64,000 bases of DNA from Sphingomonadaceae bacterium (GTDB taxonomy: Bacteria; Pseudomonadota; Alphaproteobacteria; Sphingomonadales; Sphingomonadaceae): positions 1 through 64,000 of the forward strand of contig CANJCQ010000007.1 of the NCBI GenBank assembly GCA_947473355.1, in the 5' to 3' direction. Below, piece by piece: positions 43,750 to 53,679 of the stretch. Numbering within the stretch: position 1 is the stretch's first letter; each line of letters starts with the position of its first letter. The position numbers and the translations under genes are program-made. The notes beneath the pieces are model-generated. The model had not been told where the DNA came from and did not search any database. It saw only the letters and a list, made by a program, of their open reading frames with translations.

Positions 43750-43777
43750 TCCAGCCTCTGACCAGGGAAATGCGCCA

Positions 43778-44608
43778 ATGAGACTGAAAGACAAAGTCGC
43801 TGTCATCACCGGCGGCACGCGCGGCGTGGGGCGCGGCATTGCCAAGCGCTTTGCCGAGCAAGGCTCGTCGGTCCTGTTCACCGGACGAGCCGAGGAACTG
43901 GGCCTCGCGGTCGAACGCGAAATCCGCGATGCCGGGGGCAATGCCATGTTCCTGCGCGCCGATATCAGCGTGGAAGACGATTGCCGCCGGATGATGGACG
44001 TTGCCGAGGAAAAGTTCGGGCCGCTGACGACATTGGTCAACAATGCCGCGGCGACCCACATGATCGGCACATCGCATCCCCATGCCGACAAGCGCATGCA
44101 CCTTTTGACCAACGAGACGCTCGACATCATGTGGCAGAGCGACCTCTACGGCCTTTTCTGGCTGTGCCGCTATGGCCTGCGCAAGATGCTGGCGCATGGC
44201 AGGCCGGGCTGCTCGATCGTCAACATTTCGTCCGGCGCGGCCTCGGGCGGGATCGGCATGGACGTCTATACCTCGTCAAAGGCGGCGATGAACGGCATCA
44301 CCCATTCGATGGCGGGCGAGTATGCGCGCTCGGGCATCAGGGTGAATGCGATCTCGCTGGGGCTGATCGAGAACGGCGGTGGGGTCACCGCGATGCTGTC
44401 GAACCCCGAAATCGCCAAGGCGACCATGGCGACCATTCCGGTGGGTTTTGTCGGCGATCCGGACGACATTGCCTATGGCGCGATCTATCTGGCGTCCGAC
44501 GAGGCCAAATATGTCACCGGCGTTGTTCTGCCGATCGACGGGGGCTCGCAAGGTTGCCGGGTCGGCGAAAGCGATACCGGCGAGCCCGGCTGGGCCGATC
44601 ACATATGA
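43778..44608 (+). CDS. Short-chain dehydrogenase/reductase
   Basis: A 276-residue [30 protein letters not shown] ([10 protein letters not shown]) and C-terminal [17 protein letters not shown] stands about ten bases before the ATG. A hairpin follows its stop, separating this catabolic cluster from cysD. Not closely similar to the two tandem SDRs. Confidence 0.87.
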   Translation: MRLKDKVAVITGGTRGVGRGIAKRFAEQGSSVLFTGRAEELGLAVEREIRDAGGNAMFLRADISVEDDCRRMMDVAEEKFGPLTTLVNNAAATHMIGTSHPHADKRMHLLTNETLDIMWQSDLYGLFWLCRYGLRKMLAHGRPGCSIVNISSGAASGGIGMDVYTSSKAAMNGITHSMAGEYARSGIRVNAISLGLIENGGGVTAMLSNPEIAKATMATIPVGFVGDPDDIAYGAIYLASDEAKYVTGVVLPIDGGSQGCRVGESDTGEPGWADHI

Positions 44609-44616
44609 AGCGAAGC

Positions 44617-44635
44617 TGAGGCCACAGCGGCCTCA
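44617..44635 (+). terminator. Probable hairpin terminator after the SDR gene
   Basis: TGAGGCC-ACAGC-GGCCTCA is a seven-base-pair stem starting nine bases after the stop, with a short T-containing stretch behind. The T-run is poor, so termination may be partial. Confidence 0.5.
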
Positions 44636-44705
44636 AGATTTCCTTGTTTGCAGCCGCGGGCGCCCTTGGGCAGGGCGCACCCACATTATTGGAAGATATC
44701 GAACG

Positions 44706-45620
44706 ATGTCACGCACACTTACCCACCTCGAACGGCTTGAAGCCGAAGCCATCCACATCATGCGTGAAGTGGTGGCCGAAAGCGAAAAGCCGGTGTTGAT
44801 GTATTCTGTCGGCAAGGACAGCGCAGTCATGCTGCATCTGGCGCGCAAGGCCTTCTATCCCTCGCCGCCGCCGTTCCCTTTGCTGCATGTCGACACCACC
44901 TGGAAGTTCCAGGAAATGTACAAGCTGCGCGACAAGATGGCCAAAGATAGCGGCATGGAGCTGCTGGTCTATCACAACCCCGAGGCCCAGGAAAAAGGCA
45001 TCAACCCCTTCGACCACGGCCCCTTGCACACTGATATGTGGAAGACCGAAGGCCTCAAGCAGGCGCTCGACAAGTGGGGCTTCGATGCAGCCTTTGGCGG
45101 CGCGCGGCGCGACGAGGAAAAGAGCCGCGCCAAGGAGCGCATCTTTTCGTTCCGCACCGCCAGCCACGGCTGGGATCCCAAGAACCAGCGCCCTGAGCTG
45201 TGGAACATTTACAACGCCAAGAAGAACAAGGGCGAAAGCATCCGCGTCTTCCCGATCTCGAACTGGACCGAGCTCGATATCTGGCAGTATCTGCAGCTCA
45301 ACGACATTCCCATCGTGCCGCTTTACTATGCTGCCAAGCGTCCGACTTTCGAATGGGAGGGGCAGCTGTTCATGGCAGATGACATTCCACGGCTGGAGAA
45401 AGTGCTGGGGTATAGGCCGGAGATTACCGAAAAATCGATCCGTTTCCGCACCTTGGGCTGCTTCCCACTGACCGGCGCGGTGGAGAGCACAGCCTCGACC
45501 CTGCCGGAAATTATCCAGGAAACCCTGCTTACCTCCACTTCGGAGCGGCAGGGCCGCGTGATCGACAAGGATGCAGGCGGTGCCGGCATGGAAGTCAAGA
45601 AACAGCAGGGGTATTTCTGA
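44706..45620 (+). CDS. cysD: Sulfate adenylyltransferase subunit 2
   Basis: CysD forms APS from sulfate and ATP together with the GTPase CysN. The 304-residue protein has the PP-loop-type [38 protein letters not shown] and the GCFPLTGA end. ATG 44706 starts the conserved [14 protein letters not shown]; upstream frame is shadow. TGATG overlap with cysNC. Confidence 0.96.
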   Translation: MSRTLTHLERLEAEAIHIMREVVAESEKPVLMYSVGKDSAVMLHLARKAFYPSPPPFPLLHVDTTWKFQEMYKLRDKMAKDSGMELLVYHNPEAQEKGINPFDHGPLHTDMWKTEGLKQALDKWGFDAAFGGARRDEEKSRAKERIFSFRTASHGWDPKNQRPELWNIYNAKKNKGESIRVFPISNWTELDIWQYLQLNDIPIVPLYYAAKRPTFEWEGQLFMADDIPRLEKVLGYRPEITEKSIRFRTLGCFPLTGAVESTASTLPEIIQETLLTSTSERQGRVIDKDAGGAGMEVKKQQGYF

Positions 45621-47605
45621 TGACCTCGACCAAAACAGACCCCATCTACGTCACTGAGGCCCTCATTGCCGAGGATATCGACGCATACCTCGATCAACAC
45701 CAGCACAAGACCATGCTGCGCTTCATCACCTGCGGCTCGGTCGACGACGGAAAATCGACGCTTATCGGGCGCTTGCTCTATGATTCGAAGATGATCTTCG
45801 AAGATCAGCTCGATGCACTGACTGCCGATTCCAAGAAAGTCGGCACGCAAGGGCAGGAGATCGATTTCGCGCTCCTCGTCGATGGTCTTGCCGCCGAGCG
45901 CGAGCAGGGCATCACCATCGACGTCGCCTACCGCTTCTTCAACACCGAGAAGCGCAAATTCATCGTCGCCGATTGCCCGGGGCACGAGCAATATACCCGC
46001 AACATGGTGACCGGTGCCTCTACTGCCGATCTCGCAGTGATCCTGATCGATGCGCGCAAGGGCGTGCTGGTTCAGACCCGCCGCCACTCGTACCTGTGCC
46101 ACCTGATCGGCATCAAGAATCTGGTGCTGGCGGTCAACAAGATGGATCTGGTCGATTATGACCAGAAGGTGTTCGACCAGATTGTCGCCGACTATAGCGA
46201 GTTTGCCAAGAGCATCGGCATCGAGAGCTTCACGGCCATGCCGATCTCGGGCTTCAAGGGCGACAACATCATCGGCTCTTCGGAAAACACGCCGTGGTAC
46301 ACCGGCCCGAACCTCGTCGAGCATCTCGAAAGCGTCGAAGTCAATTCGGCGCGCGATGCGGCCAAGCCGTTCCGCATGCCGGTGCAATGGGTCAACCGTC
46401 CGAACCTCTATTTCCGGGGCTTTTCGGGGCTGATCGCCTCCGGCAGCGTCAAGGTCGGCGATGCCGTCCGCGTGCTGCCTTCTGGCAAGACTTCGACTGT
46501 TGCCAAGATCGCTGTCGCCGATGGCCAGGCCGCGCTCCCGGTGGTTACCGGCAGCGACATCACCACAGAGAAGTATCTCGAGCTGGTGAGCGGCATCGAC
46601 GAGGCGGTAGCCGGGGAATCGGTCACGATCTGCTTTGCCGATGAAGTCGATTGCTCGCGCGGCGATGTCATTGCGCTCGCCGACAGTCCACCGCAGGCTG
46701 CCGACCAGTTCGAAAGCACCATCGTCTGGCTCAACGACGATCCGCTGCAAGTTGGCCGCGCCTATTGGCTCAAGCTTGGCACGCAGATGGTTTCGGCGAC
46801 GGTCCACCAGCCAAAATATGCTGTTAATGTCAACACGATGGAACATGTTGCGGTCAAGACACTTGAGCTCAATGCGATCGGCGTTGCGGAAATCGTCACC
46901 GACAAACCCATCGTCTTCGAACCCTATGCCGACAACCGCACGCTGGGCGGCTTTATCCTGATCGACAAGATGACCAATTCGACCGTGGCTGCCGGCATGC
47001 TGAACTTCTCGCTGCGCCGTTCGCAGAATGTCCACTGGCAGGCGCTCGATATCAGCCGCGAGGCCCACGCGGGTCTCAAGAACCAGAAACCTGCAGTGCT
47101 GTGGTTCACTGGCCTCAGTGGTTCGGGCAAGTCGACCATCGCCAACCTTGTCGAAAAGAAGCTGCACCGGATGAACCGGCACACCTTCCTGCTCGATGGC
47201 GACAACGTACGCCACGGGCTCAACAAGGACCTCGGCTTCACCGAGGCCGACCGCATCGAGAACATCCGCCGGGTCGGCGAGGTTGCCAAGCTGATGACCG
47301 ATGCCGGCCTCATCGTGATGACCGCCTTCATCTCGCCCTTCAAGGCCGACCGCGACATGGTGCGCGCGATGCTGCCCGAGGGTGAATTCATCGAAGTGTT
47401 CGTCGATACGCCGCTCAGCGTTGCCGAGGAGCGCGACGTGAAGGGGCTCTACAAGAAGGCCCGCTCCGGCGCGCTCAAGAACTTCACCGGCATCGACAGC
47501 CCCTATGAGGCCCCGGCCAATCCGGAAATCCGCGTCGATACGACGGCTATGACGGCGGAAGAGGCGGCGACGGTGATTGTCGATACGTTGCTGGGTGATC
47601 TGTAG
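45620..47605 (+). CDS. cysNC: Bifunctional sulfate adenylyltransferase subunit 1 / APS kinase
   Basis: A 661-residue fusion. The CysN GTPase half has [23 protein letters not shown] and NKMD; the CysC kinase half has P-loop GLSGSGKS at 498-505 and DGDNVRHGL. Together with CysD it makes PAPS from sulfate. The first base of its ATG is the last base of cysD's stop. The fusion with cysQ next gives a self-contained PAPS unit. Confidence 0.96.
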   Translation: MTSTKTDPIYVTEALIAEDIDAYLDQHQHKTMLRFITCGSVDDGKSTLIGRLLYDSKMIFEDQLDALTADSKKVGTQGQEIDFALLVDGLAAEREQGITIDVAYRFFNTEKRKFIVADCPGHEQYTRNMVTGASTADLAVILIDARKGVLVQTRRHSYLCHLIGIKNLVLAVNKMDLVDYDQKVFDQIVADYSEFAKSIGIESFTAMPISGFKGDNIIGSSENTPWYTGPNLVEHLESVEVNSARDAAKPFRMPVQWVNRPNLYFRGFSGLIASGSVKVGDAVRVLPSGKTSTVAKIAVADGQAALPVVTGSDITTEKYLELVSGIDEAVAGESVTICFADEVDCSRGDVIALADSPPQAADQFESTIVWLNDDPLQVGRAYWLKLGTQMVSATVHQPKYAVNVNTMEHVAVKTLELNAIGVAEIVTDKPIVFEPYADNRTLGGFILIDKMTNSTVAAGMLNFSLRRSQNVHWQALDISREAHAGLKNQKPAVLWFTGLSGSGKSTIANLVEKKLHRMNRHTFLLDGDNVRHGLNKDLGFTEADRIENIRRVGEVAKLMTDAGLIVMTAFISPFKADRDMVRAMLPEGEFIEVFVDTPLSVAEERDVKGLYKKARSGALKNFTGIDSPYEAPANPEIRVDTTAMTAEEAATVIVDTLLGDL

Positions 47606-48351
47606 TGCCGGACGCGCTGAATGACGCCGAGCTCGCCGCACACCTCGCCGAAGTCGCGGGAAAGCTGCTGATCGAAGTGCGCGAATCCGGCATGTTGTCG
47701 CTGAAGGCGCTGGGCAAGGCAGGGGACGCCACAGCCAACCAGTTCCTCGTCCACGCGCTGCGCGAACAGCGGCCTGACGACGGCTTGCTGTCCGAAGAGG
47801 AAAAGGACAATGCCGAGCGCCTGTCCCAAAGCCGCGTCTGGATCGTCGATCCGGTCGACGGCACTCGCGAGTATGGCGAAGCGCGGACCGACTGGGCGGT
47901 GCATGTTGCGCTCGCCGTGGGCGGCGTCGCCAGCATCGGCGCAGTGGCGCTGCCGGGGCTGGGCGTGGTCTTGCGCACCGACAAGCCGCAAGTAGTGCCG
48001 CCCGCTCCGTCCAAGCTCCGCATGGTCGTCAGCCGCACTCGCCCGGCGCGCGAAGCCACTGAAGTCGCCGAAAAAATCGGTGCCGAGCTGGTGCCGATGG
48101 GCTCGGCCGGGGCCAAGGCCATGGCCATCGTGCTGGGGCAAGCCGATATCTATCTGCATTCCGGCGGCCAATACGAATGGGACAGCTGCGCTCCTGCCGC
48201 AGTGGCGCTGGCGCATGGCCTGCATTGTTCGCGCATCGACGGCTCACCGCTGGTTTACAACCAGGCCGATGTTTACATGCCGGATCTGTTGATCTGCCGG
48301 AAGGAACACGCGCAACAAGTTCTGGACGAAGTGGCAGGGCTGGCTAAGTAA
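47605..48351 (+). CDS. cysQ: 3'(2'),5'-bisphosphate nucleotidase
   Basis: CysQ removes PAP, the by-product of PAPS use. The 248-residue inositol-monophosphatase-fold protein has the metal-binding EEEKDN and WIVDPVDGTREYGE motifs and GGQYEWDSCAPAAV. It starts with GTG one base overlapping the cysNC stop, so coupling is tight. Confidence 0.94.
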   Translation: MPDALNDAELAAHLAEVAGKLLIEVRESGMLSLKALGKAGDATANQFLVHALREQRPDDGLLSEEEKDNAERLSQSRVWIVDPVDGTREYGEARTDWAVHVALAVGGVASIGAVALPGLGVVLRTDKPQVVPPAPSKLRMVVSRTRPAREATEVAEKIGAELVPMGSAGAKAMAIVLGQADIYLHSGGQYEWDSCAPAAVALAHGLHCSRIDGSPLVYNQADVYMPDLLICRKEHAQQVLDEVAGLAK

Positions 48352-48435
48352 GATGGCCTAGAAGCCCATTTCACCGTTGCCAAATTGCCACATGGCGCGC
48401 CGATTTTGACCTCCAGACGTGGCAGGACCGATGAA

Positions 48436-48463
48436 TTGACTTGGAACTGCGCCAGATTATGCT
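48436..48463 (+). promoter_or_regulatory. Probable sigma-70 promoter of the TonB-dependent receptor gene
   Basis: TTGACT (48436-48441), a 16-base spacer and TATGCT (48458-48463) match the housekeeping promoter well. Transcription would give a leader of about 120 bases containing a strong hairpin. Nothing coding is seen in the 240-base gap between cysQ and the receptor. Confidence 0.6.
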
Positions 48464-48473
48464 AGTGCCTCGC

Positions 48474-48491
48474 CCCAAGCGCTTGCTTGGG
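48474..48491 (+). promoter_or_regulatory. Hairpin in the receptor mRNA leader
   Basis: CCCAAGC-GCTT-GCTTGGG is a perfect seven-base-pair stem with a four-base loop, located just at the presumed transcript 5' end. It could stabilise the message or be bound by a regulator. No known riboswitch consensus is recognised around it. Confidence 0.45.
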
Positions 48492-48592
48492 CAGGTGCGG
48501 GCCGGACGCGCGCAAGGCGCATCGGTTGGGACGGATTTTCGGAAAAGCCATTTGCACAACGCAGTGGCATCCGCGCTGGGGGGGCGGATTTT

Positions 48593-51271
48593 ATGCTTAC
48601 CATTCGGACAATCGCGCTCGCGAGCGCAAGCCTGCTGGTGCTGCCGATGCCTGCTTTCGCGCAAGAGGCGCCTTCGGCCAATGCAGCCGACGAGAATGCC
48701 GACAACGACAAGGATATCATCGTCACCGGCACCCTGATCCGCGGCATCGCGCCCGGCGGTTCGCAGTCGATCGGTGTCAGCCAGGAAAAGATCTCCGCGA
48801 TTGGCGCTGCCAACACCTCGGACCTGATCGCCAGCGTGCCGCAGGCGGGCAACTTCCTCGGTTTCGTTGGCGTGCGTGGCAGCTCAAACTTCTCGCTCGC
48901 GGTCAACCGCCCTTCGCTGCGCTATCTCGGCAGCACCTCGGCCTCCGGCGGCTCGACCCTGCTGCTGCTCGACGGCCATCGCATGCCCGGCATGGGCATC
49001 ATCCAGTCGTCTGCCGACCTCGACGCGATCTCGGCCGGAGCGATCGAGCGGGTAGACATCATTACCGATGGTGGCTCTTCGACCTATGGTTCCGACGCAA
49101 TTGGCGGGGTGATGAACTTCATCACGCGCAAGCGTTTCGACGCCATCGAGACCAAGGCCAACGTCGGCTTTGCCCACAACTACATGCAGTATAACTTGGG
49201 TGTGACAGCGGGTGGAACTGTCGGCAACGTTTCGGCTTATTTCACCTATGATTACAACAAGCATGACGAACTTTACGGCAGCGATCTCGATTGGTCGCAG
49301 AGCCGCGACTGGATCAACAATGCAGGTTCCGCACTTGATTGCAACGTCGGCTCCATCCGGGTCGGCTCCACCATCTATGCGCTTCCCGGCCTGACGGCCG
49401 GCATCGGCAATCGCTGCGACAATACCGAATTGCAGACCTTCTATCCGAAGGAAGAAAAGCACTCGGCGCTGGCCAGTATTTCGATCGACTCCGGCGGCCC
49501 GGTCAGCTTCCAGGTCAAGGCCTATTACGTCAATCGCGTGAACAAGTCCGATGGTGGACCACTGGTGATAGCCGGCGGCTCGACGGTGACGAGCGCAAAT
49601 CGCTTTGCCGCGCCGATTCTCGCGGCCATTCCGGGCTCGCCGACGTCAGGCGTTTATACCTACAATCTCTCGCCGGCGCTCGGCAATACGGCCTTCCAGA
49701 ACACCTACATGGAAAGCTGGGGCATCACGCCCACGATGAAGTGGGATTTCGCCAAGGGCTGGCAGCTCAATGCCATGTTCAACTATGGCAAGAGCAATGC
49801 AAGGTACGTCGGCCAGATTGTAAATGCCACGCCGATCTCCACGGCAATCGCCAATGGTTCGTTCAATCCTTTCAACATTGCGGATCCGAACAATGCGGTG
49901 GCCTTGAACCTGGCACAGGATCAATTCGTGTTTGGCCGTGCCAGGCACGACCTGATCAACGCCCGAGCCATTGTCGATGGCCCGCTGTTCACCTTGCCGT
50001 CCGGCGACGTCAAGGCGGCACTCGGCGTGGAATATATCCGCGAGAGTTATGAAGGCAACAACACCCGCAATATCACATTCGCTGGTATTGCGACGCTGGC
50101 GGATCGCACCGCCGCCCGCAATGTCTATTCGGTGTTCGGAGAACTCAACATTCCGGTGACGGGCGAGGGCCACGGTCCGTTCCACGCCTTCAACATCTCC
50201 GCTTCGGCCCGCTACGACCATTACAGCGATTTCGGCGGCACCTTCAATCCGAAGATCGGCGTAGTCATTGAACCGACCGACTGGTTTACCCTGCGCGGCA
50301 ACTGGGGCAAGGCGTTCCAGGCGCCAGGCATTTCCGATATCGCTCTGAGCGGCGCGACGACGGGCAACATCCTGCCGATCTCGGTTCGCCCATTCACCAA
50401 CCCTGCGGTTCCGACCGTCCCGGGCCGGACGCTGTTGCTGGCGATGGGCGGCACGATCTCGCCGTTGTTGCCGCAAACCGCCAAGACCTGGTCACTTGGT
50501 TTTGACATCAAGCCACCAGCTACAGGCATTTCAGCCGGACTGACCTACTACAACATCGATTTCAAGGGCGTGATAGGCATTCTGCCAATCTCCGATCCGA
50601 CGACCTACTACCGTGATTTCCCGGCCAGCAGCGTTATCTTCACGGCGGGCAATGCGGCGATGCAGGCCTTTTACAATTCGTTCAATGCCGTCAATGGTGC
50701 GGCAACACTTGCGCAGCTGCCAGCTGGCGGGTTTGATAACGTTTACGGCGTGCTCGACAGCCGCACGCAGAATCTCGCCCGCATCAAGACCTCTGGTCTC
50801 GACTTCTACCTGCGCTACAACCACGAGACCGGCTTCGGCAGCATCTATGCGGATATCGCCGGCAACCGCGTGCTCAAGTTCGATCGCCAGTCCGGCCCGG
50901 ATTCTGCGCTCATCGACAACTTGAGCCTCAACACCACCAAGCTGCGCTTCGGCGCGACGGTCGGTGCTGTGGTCGGCAATCTGCGCAGCCAGCTGACCTG
51001 GAACTTCTCGCAAGGCTATAACATTCTGCCGGTCGCGTCAACGCTGAACCAGTCGCATGTCGGCAGCTTCAACGTCTTCAACCTCTACTTCCAGTACAAG
51101 GTGCCGGGCGAAAGCAAGATCGTCAAAGACCTAGCCTTCACGCTCAACATCGACAATGTTCTCGATACCGATCCGCCGCTGTTCCGCGGTGCGGACAACT
51201 CGCTCTTCGGTGTGCGCAACGGCTTCACGCTCGGACGGCTCGTCAAGATCGGCGTTTCGAAGAAGTTCTGA
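48593..51271 (+). CDS. TonB-dependent outer membrane receptor
   Basis: An 892-residue receptor with signal peptide (cleavage after PMPAFA, residue 23), TonB-box-like DIIVTG at 41-46, a plug domain (SLRYLGS..GGSTLLLLDGHRMPG; DAISAGAIERVDIITDGGSSTYGSDAIGGV) and a long beta-barrel ending in aromatic F (KIGVSKKF). Sphingomonads use many such receptors for uptake of poorly soluble carbon sources. Followed by a strong terminator, so it is a separate unit. Confidence 0.95.
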   Translation: MLTIRTIALASASLLVLPMPAFAQEAPSANAADENADNDKDIIVTGTLIRGIAPGGSQSIGVSQEKISAIGAANTSDLIASVPQAGNFLGFVGVRGSSNFSLAVNRPSLRYLGSTSASGGSTLLLLDGHRMPGMGIIQSSADLDAISAGAIERVDIITDGGSSTYGSDAIGGVMNFITRKRFDAIETKANVGFAHNYMQYNLGVTAGGTVGNVSAYFTYDYNKHDELYGSDLDWSQSRDWINNAGSALDCNVGSIRVGSTIYALPGLTAGIGNRCDNTELQTFYPKEEKHSALASISIDSGGPVSFQVKAYYVNRVNKSDGGPLVIAGGSTVTSANRFAAPILAAIPGSPTSGVYTYNLSPALGNTAFQNTYMESWGITPTMKWDFAKGWQLNAMFNYGKSNARYVGQIVNATPISTAIANGSFNPFNIADPNNAVALNLAQDQFVFGRARHDLINARAIVDGPLFTLPSGDVKAALGVEYIRESYEGNNTRNITFAGIATLADRTAARNVYSVFGELNIPVTGEGHGPFHAFNISASARYDHYSDFGGTFNPKIGVVIEPTDWFTLRGNWGKAFQAPGISDIALSGATTGNILPISVRPFTNPAVPTVPGRTLLLAMGGTISPLLPQTAKTWSLGFDIKPPATGISAGLTYYNIDFKGVIGILPISDPTTYYRDFPASSVIFTAGNAAMQAFYNSFNAVNGAATLAQLPAGGFDNVYGVLDSRTQNLARIKTSGLDFYLRYNHETGFGSIYADIAGNRVLKFDRQSGPDSALIDNLSLNTTKLRFGATVGAVVGNLRSQLTWNFSQGYNILPVASTLNQSHVGSFNVFNLYFQYKVPGESKIVKDLAFTLNIDNVLDTDPPLFRGADNSLFGVRNGFTLGRLVKIGVSKKF

Positions 51272-51294
51272 TCAAAGGCGCAGCTACAACGAAG

Positions 51295-51327
51295 CGGCCG
51301 GGGGGAAACTTCCGGCCGTTTCTTTTT
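51295..51327 (+). terminator. Intrinsic terminator after the receptor gene
   Basis: CGGCCGG (51295-51301) pairs with CCGGCCG (51312-51318) over a ten-base loop and is followed at once by TTTCTTTTT. This is a textbook rho-independent terminator 24 bases after the stop. Confidence 0.9.
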
Positions 51328-51452
51328 GGCTGCAGCATGCGCAGTTTCGCTTGCGTGACTCGCCCGGCTTGCGCATTGCATCAGCCAGCAATTCTCCCGG
51401 CCTGAATCTCCAGAAAGTACTGGCCGGGCATTCAAACCTGAGAGGAACCCCG

Positions 51453-52436
51453 ATGTTTTCCGCAATCCTGATCGAAAAGACCGAGACTGGCCAGACCTGC
51501 GCATTGAAGCAGCTTGATGACAGCCAGCTGCCCGAAGGCGATGTCACCATTGATGTCCAGTATTCGACGATCAACTACAAGGACGGCCTCGCCATGACTG
51601 GCTCGGGCCCCGTTGTGCGGCGCTGGCCGATGGTCCCCGGTATCGATCTGGTCGGCACGGTGAGCGACAGCTCCTATGCCGAGTTCAAGTCGGGCGACGT
51701 GGTGCTGCTCAATGGCTGGGGCGTGGGCGAAGTGCATTGGGGCGGGCTTGCAACCAAGGCGCGGCTCAACGGCGACTGGCTGATCAAGCTGCCTTCAGGC
51801 TTCACTGGCCAGCAGGCCATGGCGATCGGCACCGCAGGCTACACTGCCTCGCTTTCGGTCGATGCACTGGTCAAGTTCGGGATCACCCCCGATCAGGGCA
51901 CGATCCTGGTCACTGGCACTCCCGGCGGCGTCGGCTCGGTGGCGACCGCATTGCTCAAGAAGGCGGGGTACACGGTCACTGCCTCGTTCGGCGATGAGAG
52001 CGAGAAGGAATACCTCACCAAGCTCGGCGCCAGTGACTTCATTCACCGTGACGAACTGTCCTCGCCGGGCAAGCCGCTGCAGAAAGAGCTGTGGGCTGGC
52101 GTGATCGATTCCGTCGGCAGCCACACTTTGGTCAATGCCATTGCCCAGACCAAGTATCGCGGCGCGGTCACGGCTTGCGGTCTTGCCCAGGGCGCAGACC
52201 TGCCGGGCACGGTGATGCCGATCATCCTGCGCGGCGTTTCGATCCTCGGCATCGATTCAGTGATGTGCCCCAAGGGCCCCCGCATGGCCGCCTGGGACCG
52301 GCTCGACAAGGATCTGGACCGCGACCTGATCGCCGTGATCGGCGCGGAAGTTGGATTGTCGGAAGCGATGCAGGCCGGTGCAGATATTGTTGCGGGCAAG
52401 ATCCGCGGTCGGGTGATCGTTGATGTAAACCGCTGA
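51453..52436 (+). CDS. Acryloyl-CoA reductase / YhdH-type quinone oxidoreductase
   Basis: A 327-residue medium-chain reductase without zinc ligands: STINYKDGLAMTGSGPVVRRWPMVPGIDLVGTV, GTAGYTASLSVDAL and TGTPGGVGSVATALLKKAGY are typical of the AcuI/YhdH group, which reduces activated double bonds with NADPH. GAGAGG lies before ATG 51453. First gene of a forward unit with MaoC and acyl-CoA synthetase. Confidence 0.88.
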   Translation: MFSAILIEKTETGQTCALKQLDDSQLPEGDVTIDVQYSTINYKDGLAMTGSGPVVRRWPMVPGIDLVGTVSDSSYAEFKSGDVVLLNGWGVGEVHWGGLATKARLNGDWLIKLPSGFTGQQAMAIGTAGYTASLSVDALVKFGITPDQGTILVTGTPGGVGSVATALLKKAGYTVTASFGDESEKEYLTKLGASDFIHRDELSSPGKPLQKELWAGVIDSVGSHTLVNAIAQTKYRGAVTACGLAQGADLPGTVMPIILRGVSILGIDSVMCPKGPRMAAWDRLDKDLDRDLIAVIGAEVGLSEAMQAGADIVAGKIRGRVIVDVNR

Positions 52437-52444
52437 TTTGCTCA

Positions 52445-52460
52445 CTCCCCTTGAGGGGAG
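52445..52460 (+). repeat. Short hairpin, half of a dispersed CTCCCC repeat
   Basis: CTCCCC-TTGA-GGGGAG forms a perfect six-base-pair hairpin in the 49-base gap before the MaoC gene. It resembles one arm of the larger repeat at 62187-62303 and may be a decayed copy or RNA-processing site. Confidence 0.4.
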
Positions 52461-52485
52461 GGGCACGCAATTTGGGAGAGAAGAA

Positions 52486-53679
52486 ATGGCAGACGCAGGC
52501 ACCAATGAAGGCCCCCAGCTTGACCTCAGCGATGTCGATCATCGCCTGGGGCAGCTGGTTGGCGGCGGGCAGCTCTATGAGCCCTGCGCCAAGAGCGATA
52601 TCCGCCGCTGGGTCATGGCGATGGACTATGTCAATCCGCTGCACTGGGACCAGGAATTCGCCAAAACCACGAAATACGGCGACATCATCGCGCCCCAATC
52701 GATCGCTGTCGCGCTCGATTATGGCCATGGCTGCCAGCCGGCCTGCGTCGGCCACATCCCCGGCAGCCACCTGATTTTTGGCGGCGAGGAGTGGTGGTGG
52801 TATGGCACGCCAGTGCGCCCCGGCGACAAGCTGTTCCAGGAGCGCCGTTTCTATGACTACAAGGTCACTGATACAAAGTTCGCCGGCCCGACCATGTTCA
52901 GCCGCGGCGATACTACCCACCGCAACCAGCACGGGTCGTTGATCGCCAAGGCGCGCTCGACCGCGATTCGCTATCTCGCCGCCGAAGCCGAGCGGATGGG
53001 CATGTATGATGCGACGGCAGGCGAGCTGAAACGCTGGACCAAGCAGGAACTCGCCGAAGTCGACAAGGTCCGCCACGAATGGCTGATGTCGAACCGCACT
53101 GGCAAATCCCCGCACTGGGAGGAAGTTTCGATCGGCGACAAGCTGCCGCGCCGGGTGATCGGCCCGCACTCGATCGCCAGCTTCACCACCGAATACCGTG
53201 CCTTCTTGTTCAACATATGGGGCACTTTCCACTGGACAGCACCCGAGGGCGTGGTGGATCCTTGGGTCAACCAGGATCCGGGCTGGCTCCCCGAATTCGC
53301 TTTCGACGAAAATCTGGCGATGATCGATCCGCGCGCCCGCGACGGGCTCTATGTCGGTCCTTCGCGCGGCCACATCGACGATTCCTATGCCGAGGAAGTC
53401 GGCATGAGCCGTGCCTATGGCTATGGCGCGACCATGGCGGCGTGGAACACCGACTACCTCGCCTTCTGGGCCGGGCACGACGGCATGGTCCGCCACGCCA
53501 AGAGCGATTTCCGCACCCCGGCGTTTGAAGGCGATGTCACTTTCTTCGAAGGCGAAGTGGTCGACAAGATCGAGAACTCGCAGTGGGGCTTCCCGGTGGT
53601 GCAGGTGAAGGTCAAGCTGACCGACCAGAACGGCAAGACCGTGGTCAGCTCGCTCAACGAAGTCGAGTTGCCCTACTGA
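52486..53679 (+). CDS. MaoC-like double hot-dog hydratase/dehydratase
   Basis: A 397-residue protein with two hot-dog domains. The N-terminal one shows the pattern YVNPLHWDQEFAKTTKYGDIIAPQ, with likely catalytic D/H in the first hot-dog unit as in R-specific enoyl-CoA hydratases; the C-terminal one includes GYGATMAAWNTDYLAFWAGHDG. Long W-rich insertions suggest a bulky substrate. GGGAGAG before ATG 52486; TGATG overlap with the acyl-CoA synthetase gene. Confidence 0.8.
   Translation: MADAGTNEGPQLDLSDVDHRLGQLVGGGQLYEPCAKSDIRRWVMAMDYVNPLHWDQEFAKTTKYGDIIAPQSIAVALDYGHGCQPACVGHIPGSHLIFGGEEWWWYGTPVRPGDKLFQERRFYDYKVTDTKFAGPTMFSRGDTTHRNQHGSLIAKARSTAIRYLAAEAERMGMYDATAGELKRWTKQELAEVDKVRHEWLMSNRTGKSPHWEEVSIGDKLPRRVIGPHSIASFTTEYRAFLFNIWGTFHWTAPEGVVDPWVNQDPGWLPEFAFDENLAMIDPRARDGLYVGPSRGHIDDSYAEEVGMSRAYGYGATMAAWNTDYLAFWAGHDGMVRHAKSDFRTPAFEGDVTFFEGEVVDKIENSQWGFPVVQVKVKLTDQNGKTVVSSLNEVELPY

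Noticed and set aside
44609-44705. SAM-type or other sulfur riboswitch before cysD
   Set aside because: Only simple hairpins are visible; no known riboswitch consensus is recognised.
45326-47641. Long open frame of 771 codons on the minus strand
   Set aside because: It is antisense to the clear cysD/cysNC genes, has no recognisable motif and reflects GC-rich codon use in the opposite frame.
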